64,000 nt of DNA from contig JBLDXI010000043.1 of the NCBI GenBank assembly GCA_047495785.1, positions 1 to 64,000 of the forward strand. The letters are read 5' to 3'. The DNA is from Lepidodermella squamata. Lineage: Eukaryota > Gastrotricha. The position numbers and the translations under genes were made by a program. The notes under the pieces are model-generated. The model was not told where the DNA came from. It did no database searches and saw nothing but the letters and a program-made list of their open reading frames with translations. Positions 51,291-63,372 of the stretch are shown piece after piece. Within the stretch, counting starts at the first letter, position 1. Each line of letters begins with the position of its first letter.

Positions 51291-52508
51291 TGTAGAACAT
51301 CGAGGTGCACAAGAGAAATGTTCCCGCAATTTTCGGACTATCGACTATATGTAATTCCACTGATTCCATACTTAAAGTATGGAATCAGTGTATCTCAATT
51401 TATTATTCTTGCTATTCTATTATAATTACATAGAGAATTCGAAGCTTCCAAGAATTTTGCATATTGAGTTTTACAAGTATCTAAACCACTAAACGGCGAA
51501 GGTCCTCAATATGGCTAATTGTCTATTTTCCTTCATATGCTTAGTGTCATTATATTGAGAATAAAAACTACGCGCTTCAATTTTCTGAACGTTCTGAATG
51601 CGTGAAAATTTCCGATATTAGAAGAAAATGAAATAATAAAAATCAATTCTGAGCGCCGAATTTTCCGACTACCTTGGACGGTATTTTTCAAGGCAAGTTT
51701 TGATTTTTCTAAGGCCATATTATATTTCTTTCCCATGTTTGTATAGAGCAAATTTTGCTCTAGATCGTTTCCCCCGTTTCTAGTATCGCCTTATAGATGC
51801 GATGGTGGTAGCAGCAACGGTAGCAGCAACGGGCACGCCATTTTGCTATTCGACATTGTGCTATTTTTAAACCAATAATTAATAATTAATGATTAGCTGC
51901 TCTCTTGTCGAAAATTGTTACAATTAGGTAAATTGTCCAAGCTCTCAATTCGTTAAAAAGGCATTTAAAAATAGAAATGCTCATATTACTCTGGCTACTA
52001 GTTTTAACAATACGCTCTATAAAAAGATTATTTTTAATGGAAAAGGCTAAACATGTCGGCGTGAATCGACAAGGTGTCAGTTGTGTCTGTACATGGAAGA
52101 AGGTTTGTCCACCCAAGTTAGAACTCATTTGCACGTTGAACACAGCCATTAGATATGACCCGAAACTTCACGAAAAAACACATGGGAAGTCATCTTCGAC
52201 TTTATAGTTCATAAGCAATTGTCCGTTGCAAATTGAGCCAAATTAACGCTTTTCGCCGATAGTATGTATGTATGTGGATTCCTTAGATTGGGAACGGAGG
52301 GTTTTTCCAGACATCCTGTCCATTGTCTAGAAGGCAGTTTACTCTGCATAGTAACTAGCTTGAGCGGAACAAATATTGCCATCGCAAATTAGCGGGGCTC
52401 CACACCATGACACTTTTTAACGCCCATTCAAAACGTTTGCTTTTGGAATTCCGATAAACTATTCTGATAAACTGTGAAGCTTAAATAAAACCTTTAAATC
52501 AAGCTGTT
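51291..52508. other. Intergenic; upstream part of segmental duplication copy 2
   Basis: No gene. The inverted word ATTCCATACTTAAAGTATGGAAT at 51363 is a perfect short palindrome. From about 51870 the sequence parallels 40315 onward. Confidence 0.4.
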
Positions 52509-53500
52509 ATGCAACTTCGTGAAGTGGTAATTTTGGTCTTGTTATCATCTACAATCATTCTAGCGACTCAGACAGAAAACTCGAGAAAATGGACGAAGTT
52601 CCTGAAAGGTTTGTCCTTCTTTTTTTTGTTCATAATTCCATTCTGAAGATTTTGAAAGTTCAAAATTGTAGAAGCTATTTCCATGTTTCAAAAATCACAA
52701 GTTATATGACTTCAACTTCAACGGACTAAAAATTTCTCCGCAGACATGAATTTTATGACCAGGCAAACGTTGAATCATCAACGAGCTAAAATCTTTAAAA
52801 TCTTATTCTGCTAACAGGAGGCCTCAAAAAGCAGCTCAAAGCTTTGCTGGGTAGGGTTCCAGACTTCTGGCGAAACCTGCCGCCGACAGTTCGCGACCGG
52901 CTGCTTCAGAAGCTTCGGATGGACCACTGCATTGCTGTACTGCACTCTCGAGACGTCTGTCGCGATGAAGGAACTTTCTACATCTGGGCGAGAGCATTTG
53001 CCAAGGAAATCATGGCCGGGAAGCACGATAAAGATGTTCTGTCTCGCTAATTCTGCTCTAGAAAAAACCAAGTTACCCCAGGGTCCGACGTCATACCAAA
53101 AATACTGAAAATCTTCGATAGTATGATGAGAGGTGGTATTCCACCTGGAGATTAGTCACTTCATTGTTTTATCGACGAAATTATTGTATTATTGGCGTAC
53201 CGGCAGTGTCATTCTGTCGTTTTCGCAAAGCGAGTAAAATTTCACCTCGACGTTTGGATTATTTAGTTCTTTTCGTTTATTGCCTTAAGATACATTAACT
53301 TAATTTACAGCTTTAATTACATTGTCTGCATGCAGTTCCGGCGTCTACTTACGTGCACCGATAAATTAGCACAATAAAACGTTTATGCACAAAGATGATC
53401 CCAACAAGGGCCGAAAGATGTTTCCCTCAAGATAATCTGAAGTGATACGTGGGGCCAGTCTTATATTTCTTTAAAAGTACAAATAAAAATGGAGCCGCGA
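51870..53500 (+). repeat. Segmental duplication, copy 2 (carries member D)
   Basis: Second copy of 40315-41935. Homology covers upstream sequence, both exons, the intron and the 3' flank; the two coding sequences differ by only a handful of residues. Confidence 0.75.
52509..53050 (+). CDS. Secreted CX9C family protein, member D (110 aa)
   Basis: Exons 52509-52608 and 52818-53050; intron of 209 bp, the longest in the family. Signal peptide MQLREVVILVLLSSTIILAT. Domain almost identical to member B (PDFWRNLPPTVRDRL, HCIAVLHSRDVCRDEG, AFAKEIMAGKHDKDVLSR). Confidence 0.78.
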
Positions 53501-54706
53501 GTCGCAGTTCGAGTCACGACAAGTTCTTATTCTCGAAAAATGGAGGCCTACATTAGAGCGCCATGAGTAGTTAAGGGATGGATGCAAACGGTTTTTCACA
53601 CGGTGGTCATAGTCAGTATGTTGACAAATGAATTATAAAAAGACAATGAAATGTCGTCCATCTGGCTAGATCGAGCAAAACCTGATCGCGAGGAGACCCT
53701 GAATGATAGCTTGATAGAAGTTGATAGCACGAACGATGGCACACCCAGTCTCCTCTCACCTTTCACCAGTCGTAACGATTGAGCTATTTAGTAGCCACGA
53801 CGAGGAAGGTTATAGGTATGGCGACAGTAAATAAACTGAATGGCGTTTTTAGCAACATAATGATTATCGAGCAATCAAATCCGCAACAATGTGCGCCCTC
53901 AAAATGGCATTTATTGGAACTTCGATTTCAATTGATTTGTAAAATTAGAATAAAATGCATTAAAGCTTAAGGATTCACTTTCAGCATAGCATTATCAAAT
54001 AAGTCTCGGGCTGGGCGGCAGAACAACTTACAATAGAAACACATGCCGTCACTCTCAACTTATTGAATCTTCGCCAAGTCAGTCGCGTAACTACAACGCC
54101 AGTTTTTCCTGTGTATCTATTGCATTGGCCATCTGTTTCTCCTAGCTACATAATATTCATTACAGCTAAGCAAAAGCTAAGTTTAGGGAGAATGATGTAA
54201 AGAAGATTCGATATCTCCTCGAAAATCACCCAAAATAATTTTTGGCCGAGATAAGTGGTCATTATCAAGAGAAAGGGATCACCAGTTGACAGAAAATTCT
54301 AGCAGGGCGATCGCCATTGTTGAAAAGCACAAAATTACCATGTAAAATAGGACATGGTTTCGAAAGAAATGCGCACGCACAAGGAAAACGTGTCAGAAAA
54401 ACGTGGATGCGTACTCGGATAACTGCTTTCTCTATGGCTTCCCTTTCTAGATGAGACTTGAGAACTCGTTGAATTGCAACAAAAGAAATCGTACTCCTAC
54501 TTCCTTATAAGCGCGGATAGACGTAGTTAGTAGTTACCTAATTATTTGTCAGTGCAAATAGTGACGGAAAACAGACAATTGCAATTCAATTTTAAAGTAG
54601 GTTACGTGCATGAGCTGCTGCTCTAAATTGTCTAGATTTCATTTTAGAAATTCCGAATAATTGATCAACTTTTCAGAGCTTCAAAATCAGCTCAAAGAAG
54701 GCTAAT
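53051..54706. other. Intergenic; upstream of member E
   Basis: No gene supported. From about 53996 it resembles the region upstream of member C (GGGCGGCAGAACAA, AAGTCAGTCGCGTAACTA). Confidence 0.4.
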
Positions 54707-55101
54707 ATGCTGTTTCACAAAGTGGTTTTAGTAGTCCTGTTGATTTTCTGTATAATCGTAACGGCTCGCAATGAAGGGTCGAAGAAACTCAAGCATGTCA
54801 TGAAAGGTTTCCCTTTGATTAATAAAAGTAGTAAATATATCCATATTTAACTGTTTTTCTATTCAAAGGAAGCCTTAAACGGCAGCTGTTAGTCCTTTTG
54901 GGAAGATCGCCAGACGTCTGGCAAAAGCTGCTGCGAAAACTTCGAATTCGGATCCTGAAAAAGCTGCGAATGGAACATTGCATCACTGTTCTACAGTCTC
55001 GTGAATTCTGTCGAGATGAAGGTTCTTTCTACGTCTGGGCGAGAGCCATTGCGAAGGAAATTATGGCCGGCAAGCACGATAAAGACATTCTCTCTCGCTG
55101 A
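54707..55101 (+). CDS. Secreted CX9C family protein, member E (110 aa)
   Basis: Exons 54707-54806 and 54869-55101; 62-bp phase-1 intron. Signal peptide MLFHKVVLVVLLIFCIIVTA. Domain: SLKRQL, PDVWQKLLRKLRIRIL, RMEHCITVLQSREFCRDEG, FYVWAR, AKEIMAGKHDKDILSR. Confidence 0.77.
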
Positions 55102-55477
55102 ATTGGAAAGCAAAACTTTGAGGGCTGACTATTTCTCTTTAATGACGACTTTGATCTCTCATCTTCAAATTTCTGAGTTTTGTAGATCCACAAACCTCAA
55201 AGGTCGGAAAACTCTTAAGTAACATTCTTTTACTTCTGAATGTTCGAACCCCTTAGTCTTATGAAGCAACCATTGCACTCTAATCTCTAATCAGGATTTG
55301 TAGAATTAAACACGAGATCATAGGTAATCGATTTGAGGAGGCGGTTGTTCCTTCATTTGCTTTCCGATCATCATTTCTGCAATTAGCACTTTAAATGCCA
55401 AAAATAGACTGCGAGGTCCGATATTTGGGTCTAATTCCTGGGTCTGTCAAAAAGTCTTTTATTTCGGGTCAACGATG
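55102..55477. other. Intergenic
   Basis: No gene seen between member E and the following inverted-repeat element. Confidence 0.4.
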
Positions 55478-55800
55478 CGTCGAGGGGCAAAATGCCTGAC
55501 GGCAAAGTGTAGGCCATGACCTGGCGGTTCTTTTGACACCGAATTCGGGGCCAAAGACTTCAAGGAACGCACAGAAATCAAACTTGAAAAACAGTGAAAT
55601 TTCGATTGTTGCGCCATAATCTGGGTCTAATAATTAGGTCCAATTCTTGGGTCTGATTTTTGGCTCTAATCCAAAATTTTCGACGTTATTTCACTGTCAT
55701 TTTCAATGACCTGCTCAGACCTTGTGGCCCCGAATTCGGTGTCAAAAGAACCGCCAGGTCATGGCCTACACTTTGCCGTCAGGCATTTTGCCCCTCGACG
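55478..55800. mobile_element. Inverted-repeat element (323 bp) with 75-bp arms
   Basis: Arms 55478-55552 and 55726-55800 are perfect or near-perfect inverted repeats beginning CGTCGAGGGGCAAAATGCCT. The spacer contains repeated TTGGGTCTAAT/TGGGTCTGAT words that also occur just upstream (55420-55445). MITE-like; no target duplication resolved. Confidence 0.75.
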
Positions 55801-56644
55801 GAACAGTTCTTGCTTTGACGGAACAGTCACTCGTCGCTCTGCTTAACTGAAAAATATTGAAAGCGATATATTCGGTCACTCGACCGGTTCATCCTGCCTG
55901 GGAGCACATTGCCAATCAAGTAGCAGGGAGACCCGAGCTAAAAAAAATCTCAGTCGAAATTAGCAGGAAAAATCCGGAGTAGGGCCCCTGCTGTTTGGTC
56001 AAAATTAAGTTCATTCAAATTGTCCAGGCCAACAACTTTGTAAACTTTGTGGGGTAAAAATAGATTGCTGCTAATCTCAATTCATTAACGCCATAAGCAG
56101 ACACTACCAATTATCAATCTGGACAAATCTAAGATAAAAAAGTCATAAAACCGCATCATTCGTGTAACCTAGAACACGGACTGTGAACGTGGTTTGTGGT
56201 TTGTCCATGATGTCCCGTACACATTTTTCAGGTCAAGCAGACAAATATCACCTGGCCTCGTAAGGAAGAAGCCGAATGGCTAACTCGAATATTAAAAGAG
56301 CGTAATAAAGCCCACGCGGGTTGGCTAGTTTTGTGATTCATGATGTAATAGGTTGTCAGTGGTAAGATAGTTCTATTTAGAGATGTTCCGAGTCTGTGTT
56401 TAAGCTTATCAAATAAAAAAGAATGATTATTGGAGAGGTTATTTTGACATGTTATCAAAATATCAGGCAGCTGATTTAGGGCTATGAGCGTGAACATTTA
56501 CAAACCGCCAACAGAGACATTGCTAATTAAAGGGGCGGTTAAATACCGTGACGTCTTTAATAGCGTATTTAAAGCGAAACCGGAAACCGCTGTTCCGGAA
56601 ATTTCAAAGTTTTATCAAGTTTTTCAGCTCAAAATAGAGCTGCT
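55801..56644. other. Intergenic; upstream of member F
   Basis: No gene supported. The last 130 bp (TTAAAGCGAAACCGGAAACCG) parallel the promoter side of member A (TTTAAAAGCGAAAAC). Confidence 0.35.
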
Positions 56645-57086
56645 ATGCCATCTCTCAGATCAGTTATTTTGGTAATGTTGACATCCACTGCAATTCTAGC
56701 GACCCAAACCGAAAGCTCGAGTAAACTACTGAAATTCCTGAAAGGTTGGCTTTTTTAAATTAGAGATTTTCGAATTTGAGCTTGTTTATCATGTCACGTT
56801 CAAAAGGGGCTTTTTAAACGTTTTCCGCTTAACAGGAAGCCTCAAAAAGCAGCTTATTGTTGAGTTGGCACGGGTACCAGGCTATTGGCGAAAGGCATTG
56901 GGACAACTTCGCTTTCGGGTACTTCAAAAGCTGCGAATGGACCACTGCATGGCCTTGCTACAGTCTCGAGAAGTCTGTCGCGATGAAGGCATTTTCTTCG
57001 TTTGGGCGAGGGTCGTTGCGAAGGACATTATGGCCGGCAAACACGATAAATACGTTCTCGCTGATGCTGCCTCAAAGCAAAACTGA
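56645..57086 (+). CDS. Secreted CX9C family protein, member F (116 aa, most diverged)
   Basis: Exons 56645-56744 and 56836-57086; 91-bp intron. Signal peptide MPSLRSVILVMLTSTAILAT. Domain: SLKKQL, PGYWRKALGQLRFRVL, RMDHCMALLQSREVCRDEG, FFVWAR, AKDIMAGKHDKYVL, with a unique C-terminal extension ADAASKQN. Keeps both Cys. Downstream poly(A) signal AATAAA at about 57596. Confidence 0.77.
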
Positions 57087-58249
57087 AAACTGAAAATTTG
57101 TGTAGTTGTAGTTATAGATTTCAATCCGTTTTTAGGATCAAAATTATAGCGAACTCTCTATGAAAGGTCAACAACAGTAATTATCCTGTGAAGGCTATCA
57201 ATTGAAATTTCAGGCCACTATTTAGCGGAACCAATCTGTTACATAAGGTTGCAATTTTGAGCAAAAATCAAGTTTACCTAAAAATCGAGGTACGCAGTTA
57301 GCCATTCGGTTTAATCCTGTGACATACTAATATACATTTCGATTACTGCTTGTTTTGAATCACTGCGTGATTCTAGAGCATTGTGAATTCGACTTCTGGA
57401 GCTGTTAAAATATTCTAAATCAGACTTGGGCGAATTAGGCTCTGCACATTTTTGAGCACCTGTACAATTTTCAATGTATCGTATCTCACTGCCGTTTTCG
57501 CTAAGAGATTACCTATTTGCACATTTGAAGTTCCATTTAGTCATTTGAATTGATTTAAAACTTCATAACGTTTCTGTTGCACACCGATACATCAATAAAA
57601 TAAAGTTTTATTGTACCAACATTTTCTGCTTCGCTTTGTCTTTTGCCCAATATCGATCAACAATATTTCTCTAAGAGTAATATATGAGACTGGAAAAGAC
57701 CGATGTTGGATTGATCCTGAGCCTTGAATCTGATTCATTTCGGAGAATCGGCTGAACTCATTGAAGAAAAGCTACTCAGGGCTTTGATGGGATATATTAT
57801 GCCTACAATTAGAAACAGAGATGGCTTAAGTTAGCGAAAATTCTCCGCATGTCATAACTTTCAGTTCAGCTGAATAAGGGCAAAGCAGAGAAGTGCCCGG
57901 CTAATCGCATCAAGACAATATATGAGCTAGCGCTAACGAGAAAAAAGTTATCATAATACGATAATGCAAATATGACAGGCATTGGACGTGATCTAAATCT
58001 GTAATCTGAATCTGATTCAGAATCATCCTTAATTGCATGTCTTATGTCTTATGTGTCTTATGCTTCCACGTAAAATCAACATCATGGCTTGCTGAAGTGC
58101 GTGGCTATATGACATGTGATGTAAGTTACAAAATCATCGTAGCTAAGAAAGGCACGCCGCAAATCCGGAACCATTTCACGGAGCTACCGATCAAAACAAC
58201 CAGCTCACGCGACTCAGCAAATCGTCATCAGTAGCAACTGGCATTATGG
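57087..58249. other. Intergenic
   Basis: 3' flank of member F, then AT-rich sequence without a convincing gene. Confidence 0.35.
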
Positions 58250-58421
58250 TGTCAAAATTTCCTTGGGATAGCAAGCGAAAGCCTATTGAGCCCTACCACC
58301 GGCTAGTGAAATCGGTAGACACCTGGAATGAGCTCCCACAAACTTGCTTCCCGAAACATGTTGATATCGAACGCTTCAAAAAGAGTGTGGATGCCCTAGG
58401 CAGCACCTCATCACCGTGATA
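58250..58421 (+). mobile_element. 3' end of a non-LTR retrotransposon ORF (fragment)
   Basis: One frame reads PYHRLVKSVDTWNELPQTC followed by VDIERFKKSVDALG and a stop. The W-N-x-L-P ... F-K-x-x-(L/V)-D pattern is the usual C-terminus of LINE reverse-transcriptase ORFs in animals. Only the last about 50 codons are recognisable. Confidence 0.55.
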
Positions 58422-58535
58422 AACTCAGCCGAATTTTTTGCGTAAATAAAAAAAGTACTTGAATGTAACTACAGGTAACAAATTCTGAAATTACATAAAA
58501 TTAATCTGCCGATCGTGAGCTAATTTTATCATCAA

Positions 58536-61483
58536 TCAAAAAAGCCAGTACAAATTGGTAAGAATTGCAGATATCGCAAGAACGAGAAGACCCGATTGAA
58601 TGCCGGTCGCCGTGGCATGGTAGTACGGATTATGGTCTTCCAGCGGACAGTTAAAATCAGTCTCCGATGACATGACGCTGAACAAGGCCGCTGAGCTCAC
58701 GGTGTCTAGCGAGGACGAAATCTGCTGAGCGGGTATCGTGAACTCTCCCGTCCCGTTGAAGGCCTGGCTGCGGAGGGTCGTCCGATCGTGCCATAGCATC
58801 TTAGTTTCAAACTGAGAACCCCCGACTGGGGCAAATCGAACCTGATCAGCCGTAACGGTATAGTCGAACTCGCCAGCGAAGAAGTGCAGCGCGGTTACTT
58901 CAGCCGGGAAGCTCGGTCTTTGAATGTCTAAGCGGTGGGCGCGGATTCGACCTCAACGCGTTGTAGTGATAACCTTCAAATTGTTCATTAATCTGATTCG
59001 TTGGATTGAATCGAAAGTCAGCCGGCGAGCGCGTTCCAACGTTGCGTCCGAGGCAGCGTCGCGAGGCATACCCGCTAAGCACCGCATGTAGTTCCAGTAA
59101 TTTATAGAGAGCTGGCGATGGCGGGGAAGACAAACAGCTCCTGCTCATGCGTAACATGGCCACCGAAGTCAATGCGCGCGTTTTTGCTAGAATTTCCCCC
59201 ACGACCTAGACCACACGCTGAGACGCCGTAAAAAGACTTATCTTCGGCGGTCCAATCAGCCGCATACATGGTCATGCCGTAGCGGTCGGGAAACGGGAAT
59301 TGGCTGTAGAGCTGGTACAGAGTCGACTTGATCATGCGGCGCAGTTCAGCGACTTTGGTGCCGGTTCCTAATAAAATAACAATTTAAAACCTCACTTTTC
59401 GATCTCATAGGATCTCTATAGCTCGATACAATGTGGGTCCTGGTTGAGAATTCAAGTAATTACCTTCAACTTCGATCGATCCAGCCTTGAAACGCTTTTC
59501 CCAGGCTGTAGTGTGTGTATTCAAAATCGAAGTTAAATCGTACGACTGGGCGTGGAACTCCTTGAACTCGTCGAGCGCGGACTATTCAAAGCATGAGAAA
59601 TTTGTTTTGAATTTGTTAATTGATTCCAATTATACCATCTTGTCCTTCGCGACGGTTTGAAGGATGACCATATCTGACTGAGACGCGCCCTTTTCGAAGT
59701 CGATGTGCAAGCTGGTAACGGCAGATGAGGTTTGGCTGTTGGAGTATATGGCTATCTCTGAATCGCTGCTGTCCGCGGCGCTATTTACGCTGACTATTCG
59801 TTGGCTAGACATGAACGTTGAAACAATTTTCGGCATTAATCTTTAAAAAATGTTTACAAGGCATCGACGCCCTCGATTACAGGGATCTGCTCTCCCGATT
59901 CAGATTGAGATCTTCACTGAAATACTTGTCGTCCAACAGTCGAACGTGATGCGTCGATAGCGAAAACGTTTTCGTTGTGCGGAACGGCGTCGCTTGTTTA
60001 CGAATCACGCGGATTGCGTGGAAAAATGTGCGCGAATAATAAGCGTGGATACCCATTATTCAACGGATGTGGAAGAGCGGGGTGTCGATCGTCTCTTCCC
60101 AGAGTGCTTGCGCGTAATTGAAGTAAAACGTTCGCTTCGAGTCATCGCTCCAAGTCCCGGTCGAGTCATCAGGTTGTTCTGAATCTGTCCGAATCTCACA
60201 TGTTCGATTGACTTTCATACGAAAACCCTTATGCCGAACATCGAATGCCCGAATGAATTTAGTCTGTTTTTGTCAGGGTATAAATGAGGTCCAAAGACGC
60301 CTCTATAAGCTATAAGCAGGGACCTTGCGGCACTTCCGGGTCAACGCAGAACAGCAGAAACACGAAACACGAGCGTCATGGCTGGCTACGTCGCCACGAG
60401 GACAGCCCATACCCCCCTCCGCCTTAACAGATGGACCAGGTTCAAGCTCTAAGTTGGAACAACAGACTTCGAAGGATATTAATCTTATTTTAATTTCGGT
60501 CAGATGACATCCGAACATATTATAGCTTTTCGTTGACCGATTTTTGTGGGGTTGAAAATACCGTTCTGACAAATGAGATTCGGACATTTGGGTGAACGCG
60601 GGTCAGTTGCGCGGCTGATGCGGAACATGGCGTAGTTTGGGATCCGAAACCTAGTCAAAAATGACCGGTCATTTATGCTGGCAGTGCGGTAATGACCGGC
60701 TAAGTATAAGAATTCCTATTAAAAAATATGTGAATTAATTTTAGCTTATCGTTAATAATAATAAAAAATCCAGACTATCGTTAAGCAAAACCTAATTTAC
60801 GGTGAGCAGAACCAAATTTGCATTTTGCGGAACCAGCGTCGAATGTTGCGCTGAATTTACTGGTGATTTTCAGAATTATTGTGGTAAATCTTGACGCGCA
60901 AGAAATATCCAAGTTATTTCAGGCCACTAGAATTGATTCCGCTCACCGTAAATTTGGCTCCAGTAAAAGGAGGGCCCAAAAATCATTTACATTGTAAACT
61001 GTGGTAGCGAGGATACGAGACGACAGCTCGGGAAGTTCTCGAGAATTGTAAATCGTCATTTGTAAATCGTTATTGCTCGAATTAGCCCATACGCCCCCAG
61101 GTAGCCTATATCGTGGAGTTTTCATTGGAGTTGGTAAATGCGACAGCTATTGATTTTCAACTTACATTGACGCCATAATCAGGTCCTCGTTAGGGTTTGC
61201 CGATAGAGACTCGTCCTCACTCTGCTGCGCTAACGATGACGCTGCAAAAGCGCGAAGACGAGAAAGGAACGCCTGAAAAGCAATCGATAAATTATGAATC
61301 AATTTTTGAATTCCACGATTTACATGTAAATCGGCTACGGTATGACAACAGTTACTTGGAAAAGTTGAAAAAATAAAAACAAGAGCACTACCCTCAACTG
61401 CCTACAGAACGAGTGGCTGCAATAATAATTGGAAGAAAGATTGCTGATAAGTTGCTGCTCTCAAACATGGTCATGCATAGTAA
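58536..61483 (-). pseudogene. GH65/PGGHG-like glycosidase gene, apparently lacking the catalytic barrel
   Basis: Minus-strand multi-exon gene; exons read with varying certainty. They include a signal-peptide exon from ATG 61483 (MFESSNLSAIFLPIIIAATRS), one at about 61163-61276 (ending NPNEDLIMAS), about 61022-61091, 59643-59836 (RIVSVNSAADSSDSEIAIYS), about 59463-59582 (NTHTTAWEKRFKAGSIEVEG), about 59110-59370 (VAELRRMIKSTLYQLYSQFP, then GGHVTHEQELFVFPAIA), and a C-terminal part 58536-58950 (RPSFPAEVTALHFFAG) ending in a hydrophobic anchor (LLVLAISAILTNLYWLF). The blocks resemble protein-glucosylgalactosylhydroxylysine glucosidase (W..G.IEVEG, GHVFWDxE). Only about 50 codons lie where the family has about 350, so the enzyme core is missing. 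Could be a pseudogene or a decayed enzyme. Confidence 0.5.
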
Positions 61484-61974
61484 GGATTATCGCCAAGCCA
61501 TATCAACGGGCTTTTTTATATTCCATAGCACTTTTACTATTATTGGTTTGTTTTGGATACCCAATTTTCTCAGTTAATGATTAGCTATAGCATGCATCGT
61601 TTTGAACTGTCTGTGATTCATAGCGAGGTCCGGTGTTTTATTATCAGGGGGAATAGGTTGTTTTCGGCTTCGGCCCACAGTTTTCGCCAACTAAGCTACT
61701 TTAATGTAAAAGGGATGAAAAATGTGCAATGGCAAAGGTTATTTCAAATCCGGATCAGTGAAAATCATCCTAAACATAATAATAATAGGCAATAAGGCAA
61801 TTAAGTTACCAGAAACCAAAATATCACATCAAAACAAGTGAAAATTTGATGGAAAACTTCTGAATTTCCGAACACAGACTATTTAATATTCGTTTCAAAG
61901 ATTCTGATGCTACACAATTTATTTTCAATGGTGAAAGTATACAAAATGAGGATGTTAGCAATCAAGCTAAGCTT

Positions 61975-63372
61975 TTAATCAAGCAAAGGCTTCAGCCCAC
62001 CAACAAGCGATTCATAGCATGGCGGCATTGGCCCATAGTCATACATAACACTGTTGTAGTTCGGTGACATCTCCACAGGCACCGCAACAGGCATAGGCCG
62101 CTCTCCAAGGCCCCAAGCTCCCTCGCCAGTCCATCTTACAGCTTGGACTATTCCTTCCGTCTTCACCTGGTCGAAAACCACATCACCCTGGGGTCGCCTT
62201 GGTATAGTCCCGATAACAACTGGGAGGTACACTTTCAGGTCGAATGATCTAGGAACAATTAGGCCGATTTCTACGTGGTAGTTCACGCAGACTAGTGGTG
62301 AGGAGATTGAAGGAGCTACTGGGGGCAGTTTGAACGGAATCTTCTCCCATTCGGCGACGTTGTCGATTAGGGGCTTAAGTAGCTGAGCTGGTTTGAACGG
62401 CTCCATGGGCGTCATTGGGTAATCCTTAGAAGCAACGTGCTCGGATCCTGTATGAAAGTGGAAAGGTTCTGAATTTTTGCGAATCTAGGGCCTAAATTAG
62501 TCCAACCTCCTTTTTCTCGCATCACTTGGCGCTGGACTAATTTGACGTAGGGCTGAACTCCATGCCGCGAGCGGTTGATCAAAGTACCGCTTACTAGTAC
62601 AATGTCCTCTGCAATACATAAACCGAGTTATTGAGAAAGTATTTCTTCGGAACCAACCTGGGCAATAAGCGGCTCTATCGGTTTGGCCTTCGATTCTCAG
62701 CGGACCTTCGGTGCACAGCCCCCAGCATATCCTCTTCGCATCTTCGGCCAAAACTGGAAACTGGAATTATAGGACTTTGATTAGGGTAAAGCAGAGATCG
62801 CAAATATGATTACGTCGTACTGCATCAAATTGATGTCTATGAGTTGCAGAACTTTGATGGAACTATCCGCTATTTTTATGTCTTCCTCTTCGAAGGGAGA
62901 TGTTGCTTCGAGCCAATATCGAACGTAGCCATGCGGCCCCTCAAATGATGTACTGAGACTTAGGAAAGCAAAATCAACCAAGAAATCAGTAAAAGAAGGT
63001 CTTACTTCGAGGGGAGATGAAATGTGAACGGAATCAGTGAAATTCCATGCGTGATAGCTCCTTTGATCTCGGTTATTGCGAAATAAAAACTCTGAGATGC
63101 AAGTACTTACCATGAGGAATAATGACTTCTTGAGGTAGGCGCAGGAGTTCTTTGGTTTCATGATACGTTATGGTGATGGTTTCGTTAACGCCCCCGCTTT
63201 GGTTTGAGTAGGTCTCAGTCCAATAGACCCGGGACTTTCCGATTAAAGTCACGGTTATGCTCTTTAAAGGTAACTTGCCCTTGGCTATGATTTCACAGTA
63301 GCCATGAAGCAGCTCCCCGGCGTAGTAAAGCGTCTTTTCTTTGATGACAACAGATATCGAGTCCAACGACAT
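61975..63372 (-). CDS. Alpha-arrestin (arrestin domain-containing protein)
   Basis: Exons: 63111-63372, 63006-63060, 62814-62958, 62658-62753, about 62510-62608, and about 61975-62430. The arrestin N domain has LLHGYCEIIAKGKLPLKSIT, PFTFHLPS and SFEGPHGYVRYWLEA (family motif SFEGxxGxVRYW). The linker/C domain has RICWGLCTEGPLRIEG (CCxSGPI-like), TDRAAYCPGEDIVLVSG, INRSRHGVQPYVKL, then VNYHVEIGLIVPR and VYLPVVIGTIP. The protein acts as a trafficking adaptor linking membrane proteins to ubiquitin ligases. No clear PPxY motif was seen in the tail (PMPPCYESL is the nearest), so ligase recruitment is uncertain. The final exon boundaries are approximate. Confidence 0.85.
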
